From the NCBI RefSeq assembly GCF_023715225.1, contig NZ_JAMBNS010000011.1, forward strand, positions 112,888-176,887: a stretch of DNA of 64,000 bases. Direction: 5' to 3'. Every line of letters begins with the position of its first letter. The first letter of the stretch is position 1. Positions 22,894 through 32,564 of the stretch are shown piece after piece. Origin of the DNA: Robertmurraya korlensis. GTDB lineage: Bacteria; Bacillota; Bacilli; Bacillales; Cytobacillaceae. Under the pieces are notes generated by a model, which was not told where the DNA came from, made no database searches, and saw only the letters and a list, made by a program, of their open reading frames with translations. The position numbers and the translations under genes are program-made.

Positions 22894-23511
22894 ATGGAGT
22901 ATGAACTACTTATCATAGCCTATTTACTTGGCTCCATTCCAACCGCATTATTAGTGGGAAAATGGCTCTATCAAGTGGATATTCGAACGCTCGGTAGCAA
23001 CAATCCAGGTGCTACTAATACCATTAGAGTTCTTGGAAAAAAGGCAGGAATCATTGTTCTCCTCGTGGATGTCGGGAAAGGGGCCCTTGCGACGTATTTA
23101 CCAATTCTGCTTCATTCCGATTTCGATCCTTTGTATGCAGGATTACTGGCGGTAATCGGGCATTGTTTTCCAATCTTTGCAGGGTTTCGCGGAGGAAAAG
23201 CCATTGCGACCACTGCTGGTTTTTTAATCGTTTATAATCCTGTTTTATTTCTAGTCACATTTCTTACCTTTTTCATCGTTATTTTTGTATCAAAATATGT
23301 ATTTTTTGGTTCGATATCCGTTGGGATCGCCATGCTGATATACTCTTTATTTGAGGAAGGCTATCATATTGATCTTATTTTTTTCTTATTTTTGCTTCTC
23401 CTATTCTTTTTGCACCGTACCAATATCCGTAATTATTTAAATTCTACGGAGTTAAAAATTAATGATAAAAAGCTTAAGGATGACCGAATCCCACCTAAAC
23501 CTATAAAATGA
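22894..23511 (+). CDS. plsY: glycerol-3-phosphate acyltransferase PlsY
   Basis: A 205-residue membrane acyltransferase that moves an acyl group from acyl-phosphate to glycerol-3-phosphate, the first step of phospholipid synthesis. All family motifs are present: YLLGSIPTALLVGK, GSNNPGATNTIRVLGKKAG, VIGHCFPIFAGFRGGKAIATTAG and the late segment LHRTNIRNYLN. Five or more membrane helices are predicted. AAGGAGG precedes the ATG by 8 nt. It is the only gene of its transcript, ended by a palindromic terminator. Confidence 0.95.
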   Translation: MEYELLIIAYLLGSIPTALLVGKWLYQVDIRTLGSNNPGATNTIRVLGKKAGIIVLLVDVGKGALATYLPILLHSDFDPLYAGLLAVIGHCFPIFAGFRGGKAIATTAGFLIVYNPVLFLVTFLTFFIVIFVSKYVFFGSISVGIAMLIYSLFEEGYHIDLIFFLFLLLLFFLHRTNIRNYLNSTELKINDKKLKDDRIPPKPIK

Positions 23512-23518
23512 AGTTCAG

Positions 23519-23552
23519 AAAAATTCAATCAAACGTTTGATTGAATTTTTTA
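23519..23552 (+). terminator. perfect palindrome terminator after plsY
   Basis: A 30-bp uninterrupted palindrome (23521-23550) built on TTCAATCAAACGTTTGATTG, followed by T-rich sequence. The same core occurs twice between pcrA and ligA. Confidence 0.75.
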
Positions 23553-23741
23553 TAACTATTTCAAACTAATGAATTATTATACGAATGACCATTTTAAGGG
23601 ATCCTTAGTATAACAATTTTGTTAACCCTTTCACGATTTATTTCGAACAAATAAATATCGTCACTTCTGCATAATAATGATAGAATATTTTATATATTTT
23701 AACCATTAGTTTTTCACTATAACAAAGGGGGAAAAATACAT

Positions 23742-25226
23742 ATGGAAAATGAAGTATATCAGGCTATATCCATTGCTATTTACATGGCTGGAATGCTATT
23801 GATCGGTTGGTATTCCTACCGAAAAACTAGTAATCTAACAGACTATATGCTTGGTGGAAGATCATTAGGCCCTGCCGTGACCGCACTCAGTGCTGGTGCT
23901 GCGGATATGAGTGGTTGGCTCCTCATGGGATTACCTGGTGCGATCTACGTCAATGGACTCGTAGATGCTTGGATTGCGATTGGTCTTACAATCGGCGCTT
24001 ACCTAAACTGGGTCCTTGTTGCTCCAAGACTTCGCTCGTATACTCAGGTAGCAAATGATTCAATTACCATTCCAGGTTACTTAGAAAATCGTTTCAAAGA
24101 TCAAACCAAACTTTTGCGTATCGTCTCAGGTGTTGTTATTCTCGTATTCTTTACATTCTACGTGTCTTCCGGAATGGTTTCTGGAGGCGTATTCTTTCAG
24201 AGTTCTTTCGGAGTTAGCTATCATACAGGATTATTCCTCGTATCTGCGGTTGTTATCGCTTATACATTATTCGGTGGTTTTTTAGCCGTTAGTTACACCG
24301 ATTTTATCCAAGGTGTTATGATGCTACTCGCACTTATTTTTGTCCCTATTATAGGTGTATTTTCAACTGGTGGACCTGCTGAAACGTTCGAAACCGTTCG
24401 AATGGTCAATCCAAACTTTTTGGATTTATTAAAAGGTGCTACCTTCATTGGAGTCGTCTCTGCTATGGCGTGGGGATTAGGATACTTTGGACAGCCACAT
24501 ATTATCGTTCGCTTTATGGCCATCACAACGGTCAAGGAAATAAAAAGTGCTCGCCGTATCGGGATGACCTGGATGATTTTCTCTCTCATTGGAACCATTC
24601 TTACAGCAATGATTGGGATTGCTTATTTTAAGAAAAATCCTGAGTTAACCCTTTCTAACCCTGAAGCCGTCTTTATTGAACTTGGACAATATTTGTTTCA
24701 TCCGATCATTGCCGGTTTCCTTTTAGCTGCTGTCTTAGCCGCGATCATGAGTACGATTTCATCTCAGCTCATTGTTACTTCCAGTGCTCTTATTGAAGAT
24801 TTATACAAAGTACTATTAAAGAAAGAAGCGACCGACAAGCATTATGTCTTATTAGGAAGATTAGCAGTTTTAACAGTGGCTGTTATTGCCCTATTATTAG
24901 CCCTCGATCAAGACAATACGATTCTTTCACTTGTCGCATACGCTTGGGCAGGATTTGGTGCGTCCTTTGGTCCTGTCATTATCCTCAGTCTCTTCTGGAG
25001 AAAGATGACGAACTGGGGTGCCATTACAGGTATTATCACGGGTGCCATTACAGTGATTGTTTGGAAACAAGCTGAAGGTGGAATCTTTGATTTATACGAA
25101 ATTGTTCCTGGCTTCATCCTCAATGCGATTGTGGTGATTATTGTCAGCATCCTGACATATAAACAAAACGATCAAATTGAAAAAGAATTTAATGAAAGTA
25201 TTGCCTTGTTAAAAGAAGAGAAATAA
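23742..25226 (+). CDS. putP: sodium/proline symporter (PutP/OpuE)
   Basis: A 494-residue sodium:solute symporter with about 13 membrane helices. Sequence marks of proline transporters are SDYMLGGR-like NLTDYMLGGRSLGP, ALSAGAADMSGWLLMGLPGA, GYFGQPHIIVRFMAI and AAIMSTISSQLIVTSSALIEDLY. It imports proline with sodium, as a nutrient or osmoprotectant. B. subtilis has opuE near this locus, so the osmoprotectant role is possible. AAAGGGGG precedes the ATG. A short inverted repeat (ATTTATTT-CGAAC-AAATAAAT, 23636-23656) lies upstream. Confidence 0.93.
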   Translation: MENEVYQAISIAIYMAGMLLIGWYSYRKTSNLTDYMLGGRSLGPAVTALSAGAADMSGWLLMGLPGAIYVNGLVDAWIAIGLTIGAYLNWVLVAPRLRSYTQVANDSITIPGYLENRFKDQTKLLRIVSGVVILVFFTFYVSSGMVSGGVFFQSSFGVSYHTGLFLVSAVVIAYTLFGGFLAVSYTDFIQGVMMLLALIFVPIIGVFSTGGPAETFETVRMVNPNFLDLLKGATFIGVVSAMAWGLGYFGQPHIIVRFMAITTVKEIKSARRIGMTWMIFSLIGTILTAMIGIAYFKKNPELTLSNPEAVFIELGQYLFHPIIAGFLLAAVLAAIMSTISSQLIVTSSALIEDLYKVLLKKEATDKHYVLLGRLAVLTVAVIALLLALDQDNTILSLVAYAWAGFGASFGPVIILSLFWRKMTNWGAITGIITGAITVIVWKQAEGGIFDLYEIVPGFILNAIVVIIVSILTYKQNDQIEKEFNESIALLKEEK

Positions 25227-25235
25227 CGATTACTG

Positions 25236-25270
25236 AACAACTCATTCGACAGCGAATGGGTTGTTTTTTT
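25236..25270 (+). terminator. terminator of putP
   Basis: AACAACTCATTCG-ACA-GCGAATGGGTTGTT followed by a run of T, 10 bp after the stop. Confidence 0.9.
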
Positions 25271-25341
25271 GTCGGAAATACTCTTTTCCTGGGAAATACA
25301 TACTTATTTCCACTAAACTTGTCTATTCATGTTGTTCATAA

Positions 25342-25359
25342 AAGTGACATAGTTCACAC
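25342..25359. promoter_or_regulatory. Rex-like operator upstream of first DoxX gene
   Basis: AAGTGACATAGTTCACAC matches the Rex consensus TTGTGAA-N4-TTCACAA at 10 of 14 fixed positions with the right spacing. It is weaker than the site before the second copy. Confidence 0.4.
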
Positions 25360-25483
25360 TTCGGTCAATAAGCTTTTAACAAACTGTGAACTTATGTGTA
25401 TCCCTATGGTTATTACTATGGTCACATCGTATATTATGAGTGTAATGATTAATCAAAATCATTTTTGAAAGGCGGAATCATTT

Positions 25484-25993
25484 ATGTTTAATCAATTTTT
25501 AAGAGAAAACAAGATTTCTGCAGCGCTTCTTACTCTATTACGTGTGTATCTCGGTTACGCTTGGATGTCAGCTGGCTGGGGCAAAATAACTGGTGGTTTT
25601 GATGCTGCTGGATTCTTAAAAGGTTCTATCGCTAACCCTGTCGCTGGTCCAGATGGAATTGTGTATAGCTGGTATGTTTCTTTCCTTGAAGGTGTGGCAC
25701 TACCGAATGTGGATCTATTTAACTTCCTTGTACCTTGGGGTGAATTTTTAGTTGGTTTAGGATTAATCCTTGGTTGCTTTACAACTGCTGCTATGTTCTT
25801 TGGTCTAGTCATGAACTTCTCTTTCATGCTTGCTGGTACTGTATCTCATAACCCTACAGACATTTTAATGGGTGTGATTATTCTTACCGCCGGATTCAAT
25901 GCAGGACGTTACGGTTTAGATTATTGGGTGGTTCCTTTCCTTCGCAAAACATTTATTAAAAAGAATGCAACGATTCTTCAGCAAAAGGCGTAA
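25484..25993 (+). CDS. DoxX family membrane protein (tandem copy 1)
   Basis: A 169-residue DoxX-family protein with four membrane helices. It has LRVYLGYAWMSAGWGKITGGFDAAGFL near the start, then VDLFNFLVPWGEFLVGLGLILGCFTTAAMFFGLVMNFSFMLAGTVS and GFNAGRYGLDYWV. DoxX proteins are linked to quinol oxidation and to redox and thiol stress at the membrane. AAAGGCGG precedes the ATG by about 8 nt. A near-identical gene follows at 26151, and the 40 bp before both starts are also alike, so the unit was duplicated with its promoter. Confidence 0.9.
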   Translation: MFNQFLRENKISAALLTLLRVYLGYAWMSAGWGKITGGFDAAGFLKGSIANPVAGPDGIVYSWYVSFLEGVALPNVDLFNFLVPWGEFLVGLGLILGCFTTAAMFFGLVMNFSFMLAGTVSHNPTDILMGVIILTAGFNAGRYGLDYWVVPFLRKTFIKKNATILQQKA

Positions 25994-26051
25994 TAATTGA
26001 AATCTAAAAAATGGGCATTGTTAACAATTCGTTCAAAAGATTTCAACCAAT

Positions 26052-26069
26052 TTGTGAAATGTTTCACAA
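26052..26069. promoter_or_regulatory. Rex-type operator upstream of second DoxX gene
   Basis: TTGTGAAATGTTTCACAA is a perfect 18-bp palindrome and an exact match to the TTGTGAA-N4-TTCACAA site bound by Rex, the NADH/NAD sensor that represses fermentation and respiration genes in Bacillus. Confidence 0.75.
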
Positions 26070-26150
26070 AATGATTCTTTTCACTATTACAAGATTGTAT
26101 ATTATGAGTGTAATCATTTATTAAATCCATTTTGAAAGGCGGAATCATTT

Positions 26151-26663
26151 ATGTTTAATCAATTTTTAAGAGAAAACAAGATTTCTGCAGCGCTTCTTAC
26201 TTTATTACGTGTGTATCTCGGTTACGCTTGGATGACAGCTGGCTGGGGCAAAATAACTGGTGGTGGTTTTGATGCTTCTGGATTTTTAAAAGGTTCTATT
26301 GCAAACCCTGTCGCTGGTCCAGATGGAATTGTGTATAGCTGGTATGTATCTTTCCTTGAAGGTGTCGCTCTACCGAACGTGGATCTATTTAACTTCCTTG
26401 TACCTTGGGGTGAATTTCTAGTTGGTTTAGGATTAATTCTTGGCTGCTTTACAACGGCTGCTATGTTCTTTGGTCTAGTGATGAACTTCTCTTTCATGCT
26501 AGCTGGTACTGTATCTCATAACCCTACAGATATTCTAATGGGTGTGATTATTCTTACTGCCGGATTCAATGCAGGACGTTACGGCTTAGATTACTGGGTG
26601 GTTCCTTTCCTTCGCAAAACAGTTTTCAAAAAAGGGGCAGACCTTCTCCAACAAAAAGCCTAA
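26151..26663 (+). CDS. DoxX family membrane protein (tandem copy 2)
   Basis: 170 residues, almost identical to copy 1. Differences include an extra Gly (ITGGGFDAS), one S/T change (AWMT) and a divergent C-terminus (VFKKGADLLQQKA against FIKKNATILQQKA). The upstream 40 bp with GAAAGGCGGAATCATTT are shared. Many third-position changes show the duplication is not recent, and selection keeps both proteins. An exact Rex-type site lies 82 bp before the start. Its role is likely respiratory or redox related; details are unknown. Confidence 0.9.
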   Translation: MFNQFLRENKISAALLTLLRVYLGYAWMTAGWGKITGGGFDASGFLKGSIANPVAGPDGIVYSWYVSFLEGVALPNVDLFNFLVPWGEFLVGLGLILGCFTTAAMFFGLVMNFSFMLAGTVSHNPTDILMGVIILTAGFNAGRYGLDYWVVPFLRKTVFKKGADLLQQKA

Positions 26664-26681
26664 CTAAAACTCATAAATTAA

Positions 26682-26722
26682 AAGACATAACCTATTTTAT
26701 ATGTTTAATAGGTTATGTCTTT
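26682..26722. terminator. bidirectional terminator
   Basis: AAAGACATAACCTATT and AATAGGTTATGTCTTT form a 16-bp stem with A/T tails on both sides, serving the convergent DoxX and HAD genes. Confidence 0.9.
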
Positions 26723-26724
26723 TG

Positions 26725-27558
26725 TTATTGTTTTACTACCGCATTTTTTGCACTATTGTTTAAAATTAATTGTTCAATTGCATAGGCAACTCCATGCTCA
26801 TTATTAGAATGTGTATGGAACTGTGCGATTTCTTTGACGGTGGGTACAGCGTTCGCCATCGCTACGCCACAACCTGCATACTCAATCATGGTTAAATCAT
26901 TCTCGCCGTCTCCAATACAAATCACTTCTTCACGAGCAATTCCTAATTTTTCAACAAGGAGCTTTACGGCATTTCCTTTACTCACACTCGGATGTAAAAT
27001 TTCATAAAAGTAAGGAGTACTTCTCACCATCGTATATTTTCCCTTAAGCTCTATAGGAATCGAAGCAATCGTTTCATCTAAGCGCTCAGGATCTCCAGCA
27101 AACATTACTTTAGGAATTAAAATATCTGATGGTACTTCTTCCATTTCACGATAATGTAATGGCACACTATTCACAAACGATTCTAAAACGGTATATGGAC
27201 TAATATCCTTATTCGGAGTGTAAATGCTTTGAGAATCAGAAAAATGCATGGATGTCTCTAGCTCCTGACTGACTTTGTAGAGTGTCATTAAGTCTTCATG
27301 TGTCAATGATTTTTCTAACAACACTTCCTTTGTTTCTGAATGCTGAACAAGTGCCCCGTTAAATGTAATAACAAACTCGTTATGAAGATCCAGTTCTTCA
27401 ATGAAACCATGCACCCCTCCGATAGGTCTTCCTGTGCAAATAACCACTTTGACCCCTTTTCGTTTAGCTGCTTGGATTGCTTCATTTACTTCCTTTGTTA
27501 TCTCCTTTCGATCATTTAGTAAAGTTTTATCAATATTAATAGCAAGCAATTTATACAT
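26725..27558 (-). CDS. Cof-type HAD-IIB family hydrolase
   Basis: A 277-residue HAD-superfamily protein with a Cof-type IIB cap, generally sugar-phosphate or nucleotide phosphatases. Motif I reads AINIDKTLLND instead of the usual (L)DxDGT: the nucleophile position is Asn and Gly is Lys. Motif II (VVICTGRP), the motif III lysine region (SKGNAVKLLVEKLG) and motif IV (ICIGDGENDLTMIEYAGCGVAMANA) are intact. Relatives such as YkrA also have an N-x-D form. The start is 27558 or 27567; the ribosome site GGAG is not decisive. It may have lost phosphatase activity. Confidence 0.85.
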   Translation of the reverse strand: MYKLLAINIDKTLLNDRKEITKEVNEAIQAAKRKGVKVVICTGRPIGGVHGFIEELDLHNEFVITFNGALVQHSETKEVLLEKSLTHEDLMTLYKVSQELETSMHFSDSQSIYTPNKDISPYTVLESFVNSVPLHYREMEEVPSDILIPKVMFAGDPERLDETIASIPIELKGKYTMVRSTPYFYEILHPSVSKGNAVKLLVEKLGIAREEVICIGDGENDLTMIEYAGCGVAMANAVPTVKEIAQFHTHSNNEHGVAYAIEQLILNNSAKNAVVKQ

Positions 27559-27698
27559 GTTAATCATTCACTCCAGTGCTATATATCTACAAAAATAGAT
27601 TTCCAATCCCCTACAATAAAACAAAACTGATTAAAATCGTTAAATTTGATACTGTCCCAATCATTTTTTATCATATAAACTTGTTGAGATGATAAAAC

Positions 27699-27729
27699 AA
27701 GGGATAGTTCCGTCCCAGAACTATCCCTT
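27699..27729 (-). terminator. terminator of the LicH-type gene
   Basis: AAGGGATAGTT and AACTATCCCTT form an 11-bp stem downstream of the leftward glucosidase gene stop. Confidence 0.8.
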
Positions 27730-27735
27730 TAAAAC

Positions 27736-29064
27736 CTATGCTTCAACTTTTGTGAAGAATTGTGGTAAATGCTCTTTGTGTGCTTCAAGCATTTCATCTA
27801 AGATTTCTTTAGCTACTTTATCTCCAGGTACAAGAGGGTTAATAGTCATCGCTAGTAAAGCCGTTTTGTAATCCCCAGTAACCGCAGCTTCAGCGCTCAC
27901 TCTTTCAAAGGATTTGATTTGTTGAACCAATCCGTTAACAGCCACAGGAAGTTCTCCAACTGCAATTGGTTTAGGGCCATCTTTTGTGATGACACAGTTT
28001 ACTTCAACAGCTGAATCATCAGGAATTCCTTGGATGGCTCCGTTGTTTCTAGTATTAACTGGTTGAATGTCGCCTTTGTCATTGTAAATAGAATTGATTA
28101 AACTACAAGCAGCATCACTATAATAAGCACCGCCACGCTTTTCTAATTGAGGTGGCTTGATGTCTAGATTTGTGTCTTTGTATAACTCAAACAGTTCTGT
28201 TTCTAAAGCTTTTACTACTTCTGCACGCGTTCCTTCGTTCTCCGCTGCACGTTTTTCATCTGCTAACATTTCATCTGTTTTGTAGTAATAACGGTGATAC
28301 GGACAAGGGATCACGCCTAAACCACGAGCGAAATCAGCTTCCCAAGCAAGGTTACGAATGTTTTTCATTGTCATTTCGGCAGTTGGATTCGCTAACGCTT
28401 CAACGACTTCTTCTTTTACACTCTTTCCGTCTAAGAATACATCTAAGCCAAAGACCATATGATTTAAACCAGCAAAATTAACTTTAACTCGGTCTGAATC
28501 TACATCTAATATCTTAGCAATATTCATTTGAATACCGATTGGCACATTACATAACCCAACTACTTTTTTGATATTGGAATAACGAAGAACGGCTTCGGTC
28601 ACCATTCCTGCTGGGTTTGTGAAGTTAACAAGCCATGCGTCTGGACATAGCTCTTCAATGTCCTTACAAATATCTAGAATAACAGGGATCGTACGAAGAC
28701 CTTTGAACAGTCCACCTGGTCCATTTGTTTCTTGACCGATCACATCATATTTAAGTGGAATTCTTTCATCTTTAATACGAGCATCTAATAAACCTACTCG
28801 GAATTGAGTAGTAACGAAATCTGCATCTTTTAGTGCCTCACGTCTATCTAAAGTTAAGTGAACTTCAATTGGAAGTCCTGCTTTTTCTACCATTCTTTTT
28901 GCTAAATTTCCGACAATCTCTAACTTTTCTTTCCCAGCCTCGATATCAACAAGCCATAGTTCACGTATAGGAAGTTCATGATAGCGCTTAATAAAACCTT
29001 CAACTAATTCTGGAGTATAACTTGAACCTCCACCAATTGTAACAATTTTAATGCCTTTACTCAT
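27736..29064 (-). CDS. licH: 6-phospho-beta-glucosidase (GH4 family)
   Basis: A 442-residue family 4 glycosidase. GH4 enzymes use NAD and a divalent metal in a redox-assisted cleavage of phosphorylated beta-glucosides such as cellobiose-6-phosphate. Visible are the NAD-binding start KIVTIGGGSSYTPEL, the metal-site region LVNFTNPAGMVTEAV and VVGLCNVPIGIQMN (metal-binding Cys) with GLNHM. Start ATG has AGGAGG 8 nt upstream. No PTS transporter or licR-like regulator lies next to it, so the imported substrate must come from elsewhere in the genome. Confidence 0.9.
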   Translation of the reverse strand: MSKGIKIVTIGGGSSYTPELVEGFIKRYHELPIRELWLVDIEAGKEKLEIVGNLAKRMVEKAGLPIEVHLTLDRREALKDADFVTTQFRVGLLDARIKDERIPLKYDVIGQETNGPGGLFKGLRTIPVILDICKDIEELCPDAWLVNFTNPAGMVTEAVLRYSNIKKVVGLCNVPIGIQMNIAKILDVDSDRVKVNFAGLNHMVFGLDVFLDGKSVKEEVVEALANPTAEMTMKNIRNLAWEADFARGLGVIPCPYHRYYYKTDEMLADEKRAAENEGTRAEVVKALETELFELYKDTNLDIKPPQLEKRGGAYYSDAACSLINSIYNDKGDIQPVNTRNNGAIQGIPDDSAVEVNCVITKDGPKPIAVGELPVAVNGLVQQIKSFERVSAEAAVTGDYKTALLAMTINPLVPGDKVAKEILDEMLEAHKEHLPQFFTKVEA

Positions 29065-29219
29065 TTTACATCCTCCTAAAATAGTAAATGACTTACTAAC
29101 TCCTATTCTAGTTGGAAAAGATTAGTTTGAATATACATCTTGATGAAAGAGATTTGTTTCCCGTTGAAAAATACTTGTTCCTTAAAAATTACACTGTGTT
29201 TTTTTCTTGCATAAATAGA

Positions 29220-29260
29220 AAAGAGGATCCCTGCTCGTATATGGAGCAAAAATCCTCTTC
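29220..29260 (-). terminator. terminator of the gatCAB operon
   Basis: AAGAGGAT..ATCCTCTT forms a stem around a TTGCTCC/GGAGCA-like inner part, with a T-rich tail on the minus strand. Confidence 0.75.
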
Positions 29261-29279
29261 TTCGTTAGGGTCTATTTTT

Positions 29280-30707
29280 TTACCTTTTTTGAATCTCTTG
29301 TTGTAACAGCTTGTTTACTAATGGTGGATTCGCCTGACCCTTTGTTGCTTTCATGATTTGACCAACAAGGAAACCAATCGCCTTTTCCTTCCCATTTTTA
29401 AAATCATCAATGGATTGCGGATTGGCATCAAGAACTTCAGCAATGACTTTTAGGAGAGCACCTTCATCAGAAATTTGTACAAGACCTTGATCTTTGACAA
29501 TTTTCTCAGCACTTCCGCCTTTTTCAACAAGCTCTTTAAATACCTTCTTCGCAATCTTAGAAGAAATGGTTCCATCGCTAATGAGCTTGATCATACCAGC
29601 TAGTCCTTCAGGAGTTAGGGCTACGTCAGCAAGCTCCTTTTGCTCTGCATTCAAGTAGGCCGATAACTCACCCATGATCCAGTTGGAAGCTTGTTTCGGA
29701 TCGGCACCTGCTGCTACAGTCGCTTCAAAGAAATCTGCCGTTTCTTTTACCACCGTTAATACAGCCGCATCATACGCAGGTAATCCCCACTCTTCGGTAT
29801 AACGCTTCTGTCTTGAATCTGGAAGCTCAGGAATTTCTGCAGAAATGCGAGCCTTCCAATCCTCATCAATATACAGATCCGTTAAATCTGGTTCAGGGAA
29901 GTAACGATAATCTTCCGAACCTTCTTTTACCCTCATTAATAAAGTGGTATTCGTTGCTTCGTCATAACGACGTGTTTCCTGCTGAATCTCTCCTCCAGCT
30001 CTGATCACTTCTTCCTGACGCTTCGCTTCATATTCGATTCCTTTGCGAACGAAGTTAAAAGAATTTAAATTCTTTAACTCGGTCTTTGTCCCAAACTCCT
30101 CTTGTCCCACTGGACGAATCGAAATATTCGCATCACAACGTAAGGAGCCTTCCTCCATCTTACAATCAGATACGCCTGTATACTGAATAATCGATTTTAA
30201 TTTTTCTAAATAAGCATAAGCTTCATTTGCTGTACGAATATCCGGCTCAGATACGATTTCAATAAGAGGGGTTCCTTGACGATTGTAGTCACATAGGGAA
30301 TACCCATTTCCGTGGTTTAGCTTTCCAGCATCCTCTTCTAAGTGGATTCTTGTAATGCCGATTTTCTTTTTATAACCATCTACTTCTATTTCGATAAACC
30401 CATGTTCACCGATCGGTTGGTCAAATTGAGAAATTTGATAGGCTTTCGGGTTGTCTGGATAAAAGTAGTTTTTACGATCAAACTTTGTATGGGTTGCGAC
30501 CTGACAGTTCAGGGCCATACAAGCCTTCATTCCGTAGTCAACAACCTTCTTATTCAGTACAGGTAAAACCCCAGGATACCCAAGGTCGATTACCGTTGTA
30601 TTCGTATTTGGTTCCGCACCAAAATGATTGGGACTTGCAGAGAAGATTTTTGATTCTGTTTTTAACTCTACATGGACTTCAAGTCCAATTACCGTTTCGA
30701 ATTCCAT
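29280..30707 (-). CDS. gatB: Asp-tRNA(Asn)/Glu-tRNA(Gln) amidotransferase subunit B
   Basis: 475 residues; the tRNA-binding and kinase-like subunit of the GatCAB complex, which phosphorylates the misacylated Glu-tRNA(Gln) and accepts ammonia from GatA. It starts [22 protein letters not shown] and has [47 protein letters not shown] and the C-terminal YqeY-like helical part ([18 protein letters not shown]). It is the last gene of gatC-gatA-gatB, 11 bp after gatA. Confidence 0.97.
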   Translation of the reverse strand: MEFETVIGLEVHVELKTESKIFSASPNHFGAEPNTNTTVIDLGYPGVLPVLNKKVVDYGMKACMALNCQVATHTKFDRKNYFYPDNPKAYQISQFDQPIGEHGFIEIEVDGYKKKIGITRIHLEEDAGKLNHGNGYSLCDYNRQGTPLIEIVSEPDIRTANEAYAYLEKLKSIIQYTGVSDCKMEEGSLRCDANISIRPVGQEEFGTKTELKNLNSFNFVRKGIEYEAKRQEEVIRAGGEIQQETRRYDEATNTTLLMRVKEGSEDYRYFPEPDLTDLYIDEDWKARISAEIPELPDSRQKRYTEEWGLPAYDAAVLTVVKETADFFEATVAAGADPKQASNWIMGELSAYLNAEQKELADVALTPEGLAGMIKLISDGTISSKIAKKVFKELVEKGGSAEKIVKDQGLVQISDEGALLKVIAEVLDANPQSIDDFKNGKEKAIGFLVGQIMKATKGQANPPLVNKLLQQEIQKR

Positions 30708-30718
30708 TCTTATCCCCC

Positions 30719-32176
30719 TTACAGACCTGGCTTTTGCTTGTGGAAGTCTGTCGCCTGCTCAAATGCATGAGCTACACGGTAGACAGTTGCTTCGTCAAAG
30801 TGCTTACCGATAATTTGTAAACCTAATGGCAGTCCTTGATCAAAACCACATGGCACAGAAATTCCAGGTACCCCAGCAAGATTTACTGGAATGGTTAAAA
30901 TATCATTAGCATACATCGTTAGTGGATCACTTGTTTTTTCACCAATTCTAAAAGCAGGTGTTGGTGTTGTTGGTCCAACGATTACATCATATTTCGCAAA
31001 TACATCCTCAAAATCCTTTTTAATCAATGTACGTGCCTTTTGTGCCTTTTTATAATACGCATCATAATAGCCTGAGCTTAAAGCAAAGGTCCCAAGCATA
31101 ATTCTGCGTTTCACTTCATCTCCAAAGCCCTCTGCTCTTGAGTTTTTGTACAGGTCCATTAAGTTGTTCGAATTTGGCGAACGATAGCCATATCTGACTC
31201 CGTCAAAGCGTGCTAGGTTTGCTGACGCTTCGGAAGAACTTAATAGGTAATATGTTGAAAGAGCATACTTCGAGTGAGGCAAAGAAACTTCCTCCCAAGT
31301 GGCTCCTAGCTTTTCAAGTGTTGCAAGAGCTTTAAGGACAGATTCACGAACCTCTGGGTTCACACCTTCTCCGATATATTCCTTTGGAACACCGATCTTC
31401 AGCCCTTTTACATCACCTGTTAAGGCGTTCACATACGAAGGAACCTCAACATCCGCAGACGTCGAATCCATTGGATCCACACCAGCAATGGCCTGTAAAA
31501 CGTAGGCATTGTCTTCGACGGTTCTAGTAATTGGACCAATCTGGTCGAGTGAAGAAGCAAAAGCAATTAACCCAAAACGAGATACTCGTCCATAAGTAGG
31601 CTTTAAACCAACCACTCCACAAAAACTAGCAGGTTGACGAATCGATCCACCTGTATCGGAACCTAGTGAAAATGGAACCTCACCGGCTGCTACGGCTGCT
31701 GCTGACCCACCTGAAGATCCACCAGGAACGGTCTCAATATTCCATGGGTTTTTCGTCTTTTTAAAACTAGAGTTTTCCGTTGACGATCCCATGGCAAACT
31801 CGTCCATATTTAATTTCCCAATCGTAATCGTTTCTGCTTCCTGAAGCTTTTTCACAACGGTAGCATCATAGATTGGATTAAAATTATGTAGAATTTGGCT
31901 TGCGGCTGTTGTACGTAAATCCTTCGTTACAATATTGTCTTTAACTCCAATTGGCATACCAAACAGCAAACCTTTTGCTTCGTCCGTTCCTAGCTTTTCA
32001 TCTAGTTTTTTGGCTTGGCTTCGTGCTCGCTCTTCATCTAATGTTAAAAAGGCAGCGACTTGGGTATCAACTTCTGCTATTCTTTTATACGACTCTTCTA
32101 CAAGATCTGAAACACTAATTTCTTTTTTATGTAACTGTTCATGAAGATCAGATACTTTTTGATCGAATAAGCTCAT
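30719..32176 (-). CDS. gatA: Asp-tRNA(Asn)/Glu-tRNA(Gln) amidotransferase subunit A
   Basis: 485 residues; the amidase subunit that releases ammonia from glutamine and feeds it through a channel to GatB. The amidase catalytic triad is visible: Lys79 in PIGVKDN, and the two serines in [15 protein letters not shown] and the downstream [23 protein letters not shown] precedes the ATG. It is needed because most Bacillaceae lack glutaminyl-tRNA synthetase. It lies between gatC (11 bp away) and gatB. Confidence 0.97.
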   Translation of the reverse strand: MSLFDQKVSDLHEQLHKKEISVSDLVEESYKRIAEVDTQVAAFLTLDEERARSQAKKLDEKLGTDEAKGLLFGMPIGVKDNIVTKDLRTTAASQILHNFNPIYDATVVKKLQEAETITIGKLNMDEFAMGSSTENSSFKKTKNPWNIETVPGGSSGGSAAAVAAGEVPFSLGSDTGGSIRQPASFCGVVGLKPTYGRVSRFGLIAFASSLDQIGPITRTVEDNAYVLQAIAGVDPMDSTSADVEVPSYVNALTGDVKGLKIGVPKEYIGEGVNPEVRESVLKALATLEKLGATWEEVSLPHSKYALSTYYLLSSSEASANLARFDGVRYGYRSPNSNNLMDLYKNSRAEGFGDEVKRRIMLGTFALSSGYYDAYYKKAQKARTLIKKDFEDVFAKYDVIVGPTTPTPAFRIGEKTSDPLTMYANDILTIPVNLAGVPGISVPCGFDQGLPLGLQIIGKHFDEATVYRVAHAFEQATDFHKQKPGL

Positions 32177-32187
32177 ATGGTCCCTCC

Positions 32188-32478
32188 TTACTCAATAATC
32201 GGCGGAACTTTGATTTGTCCGTCCTGTTGATCTGGTGCATTTTTTAAGACAAGCTCTTGTGGCAAGCCTTCTTTTGAAACATCTTCTCTTAATACATTCT
32301 TAATATCTAAAACATGGGATGTCGGTTCCACATTTTCTGTATCAAGCTCGTTCAATTGCTCCGAGAATGTAATGATGGCATCTAGCTGTTTTTGAAAATT
32401 CACAGCTTCTTCTTCAGTAATAGCAAGTCTCGCTAAATGCGCCACATGCTTTACCTCTTCAATGGATATTCTTGACAT
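32188..32478 (-). CDS. gatC: Asp-tRNA(Asn)/Glu-tRNA(Gln) amidotransferase subunit C
   Basis: A 96-residue small subunit that wraps around and stabilises GatA-GatB. Family sequence: [53 protein letters not shown], and the end [10 protein letters not shown]. The start at 32478 has GGAGG 8 nt upstream; the longer frame (from 32517) has no good start. First gene of the gatCAB operon. Confidence 0.96.
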   Translation of the reverse strand: MSRISIEEVKHVAHLARLAITEEEAVNFQKQLDAIITFSEQLNELDTENVEPTSHVLDIKNVLREDVSKEGLPQELVLKNAPDQQDGQIKVPPIIE

Positions 32479-32564
32479 CCTCTCACCTCCATAAATTTTT
32501 TTGAACTTTTCACACAATAATACACTGATGATATCAAAGTTTTAGGCTTTGGGCAAAGGGATAT

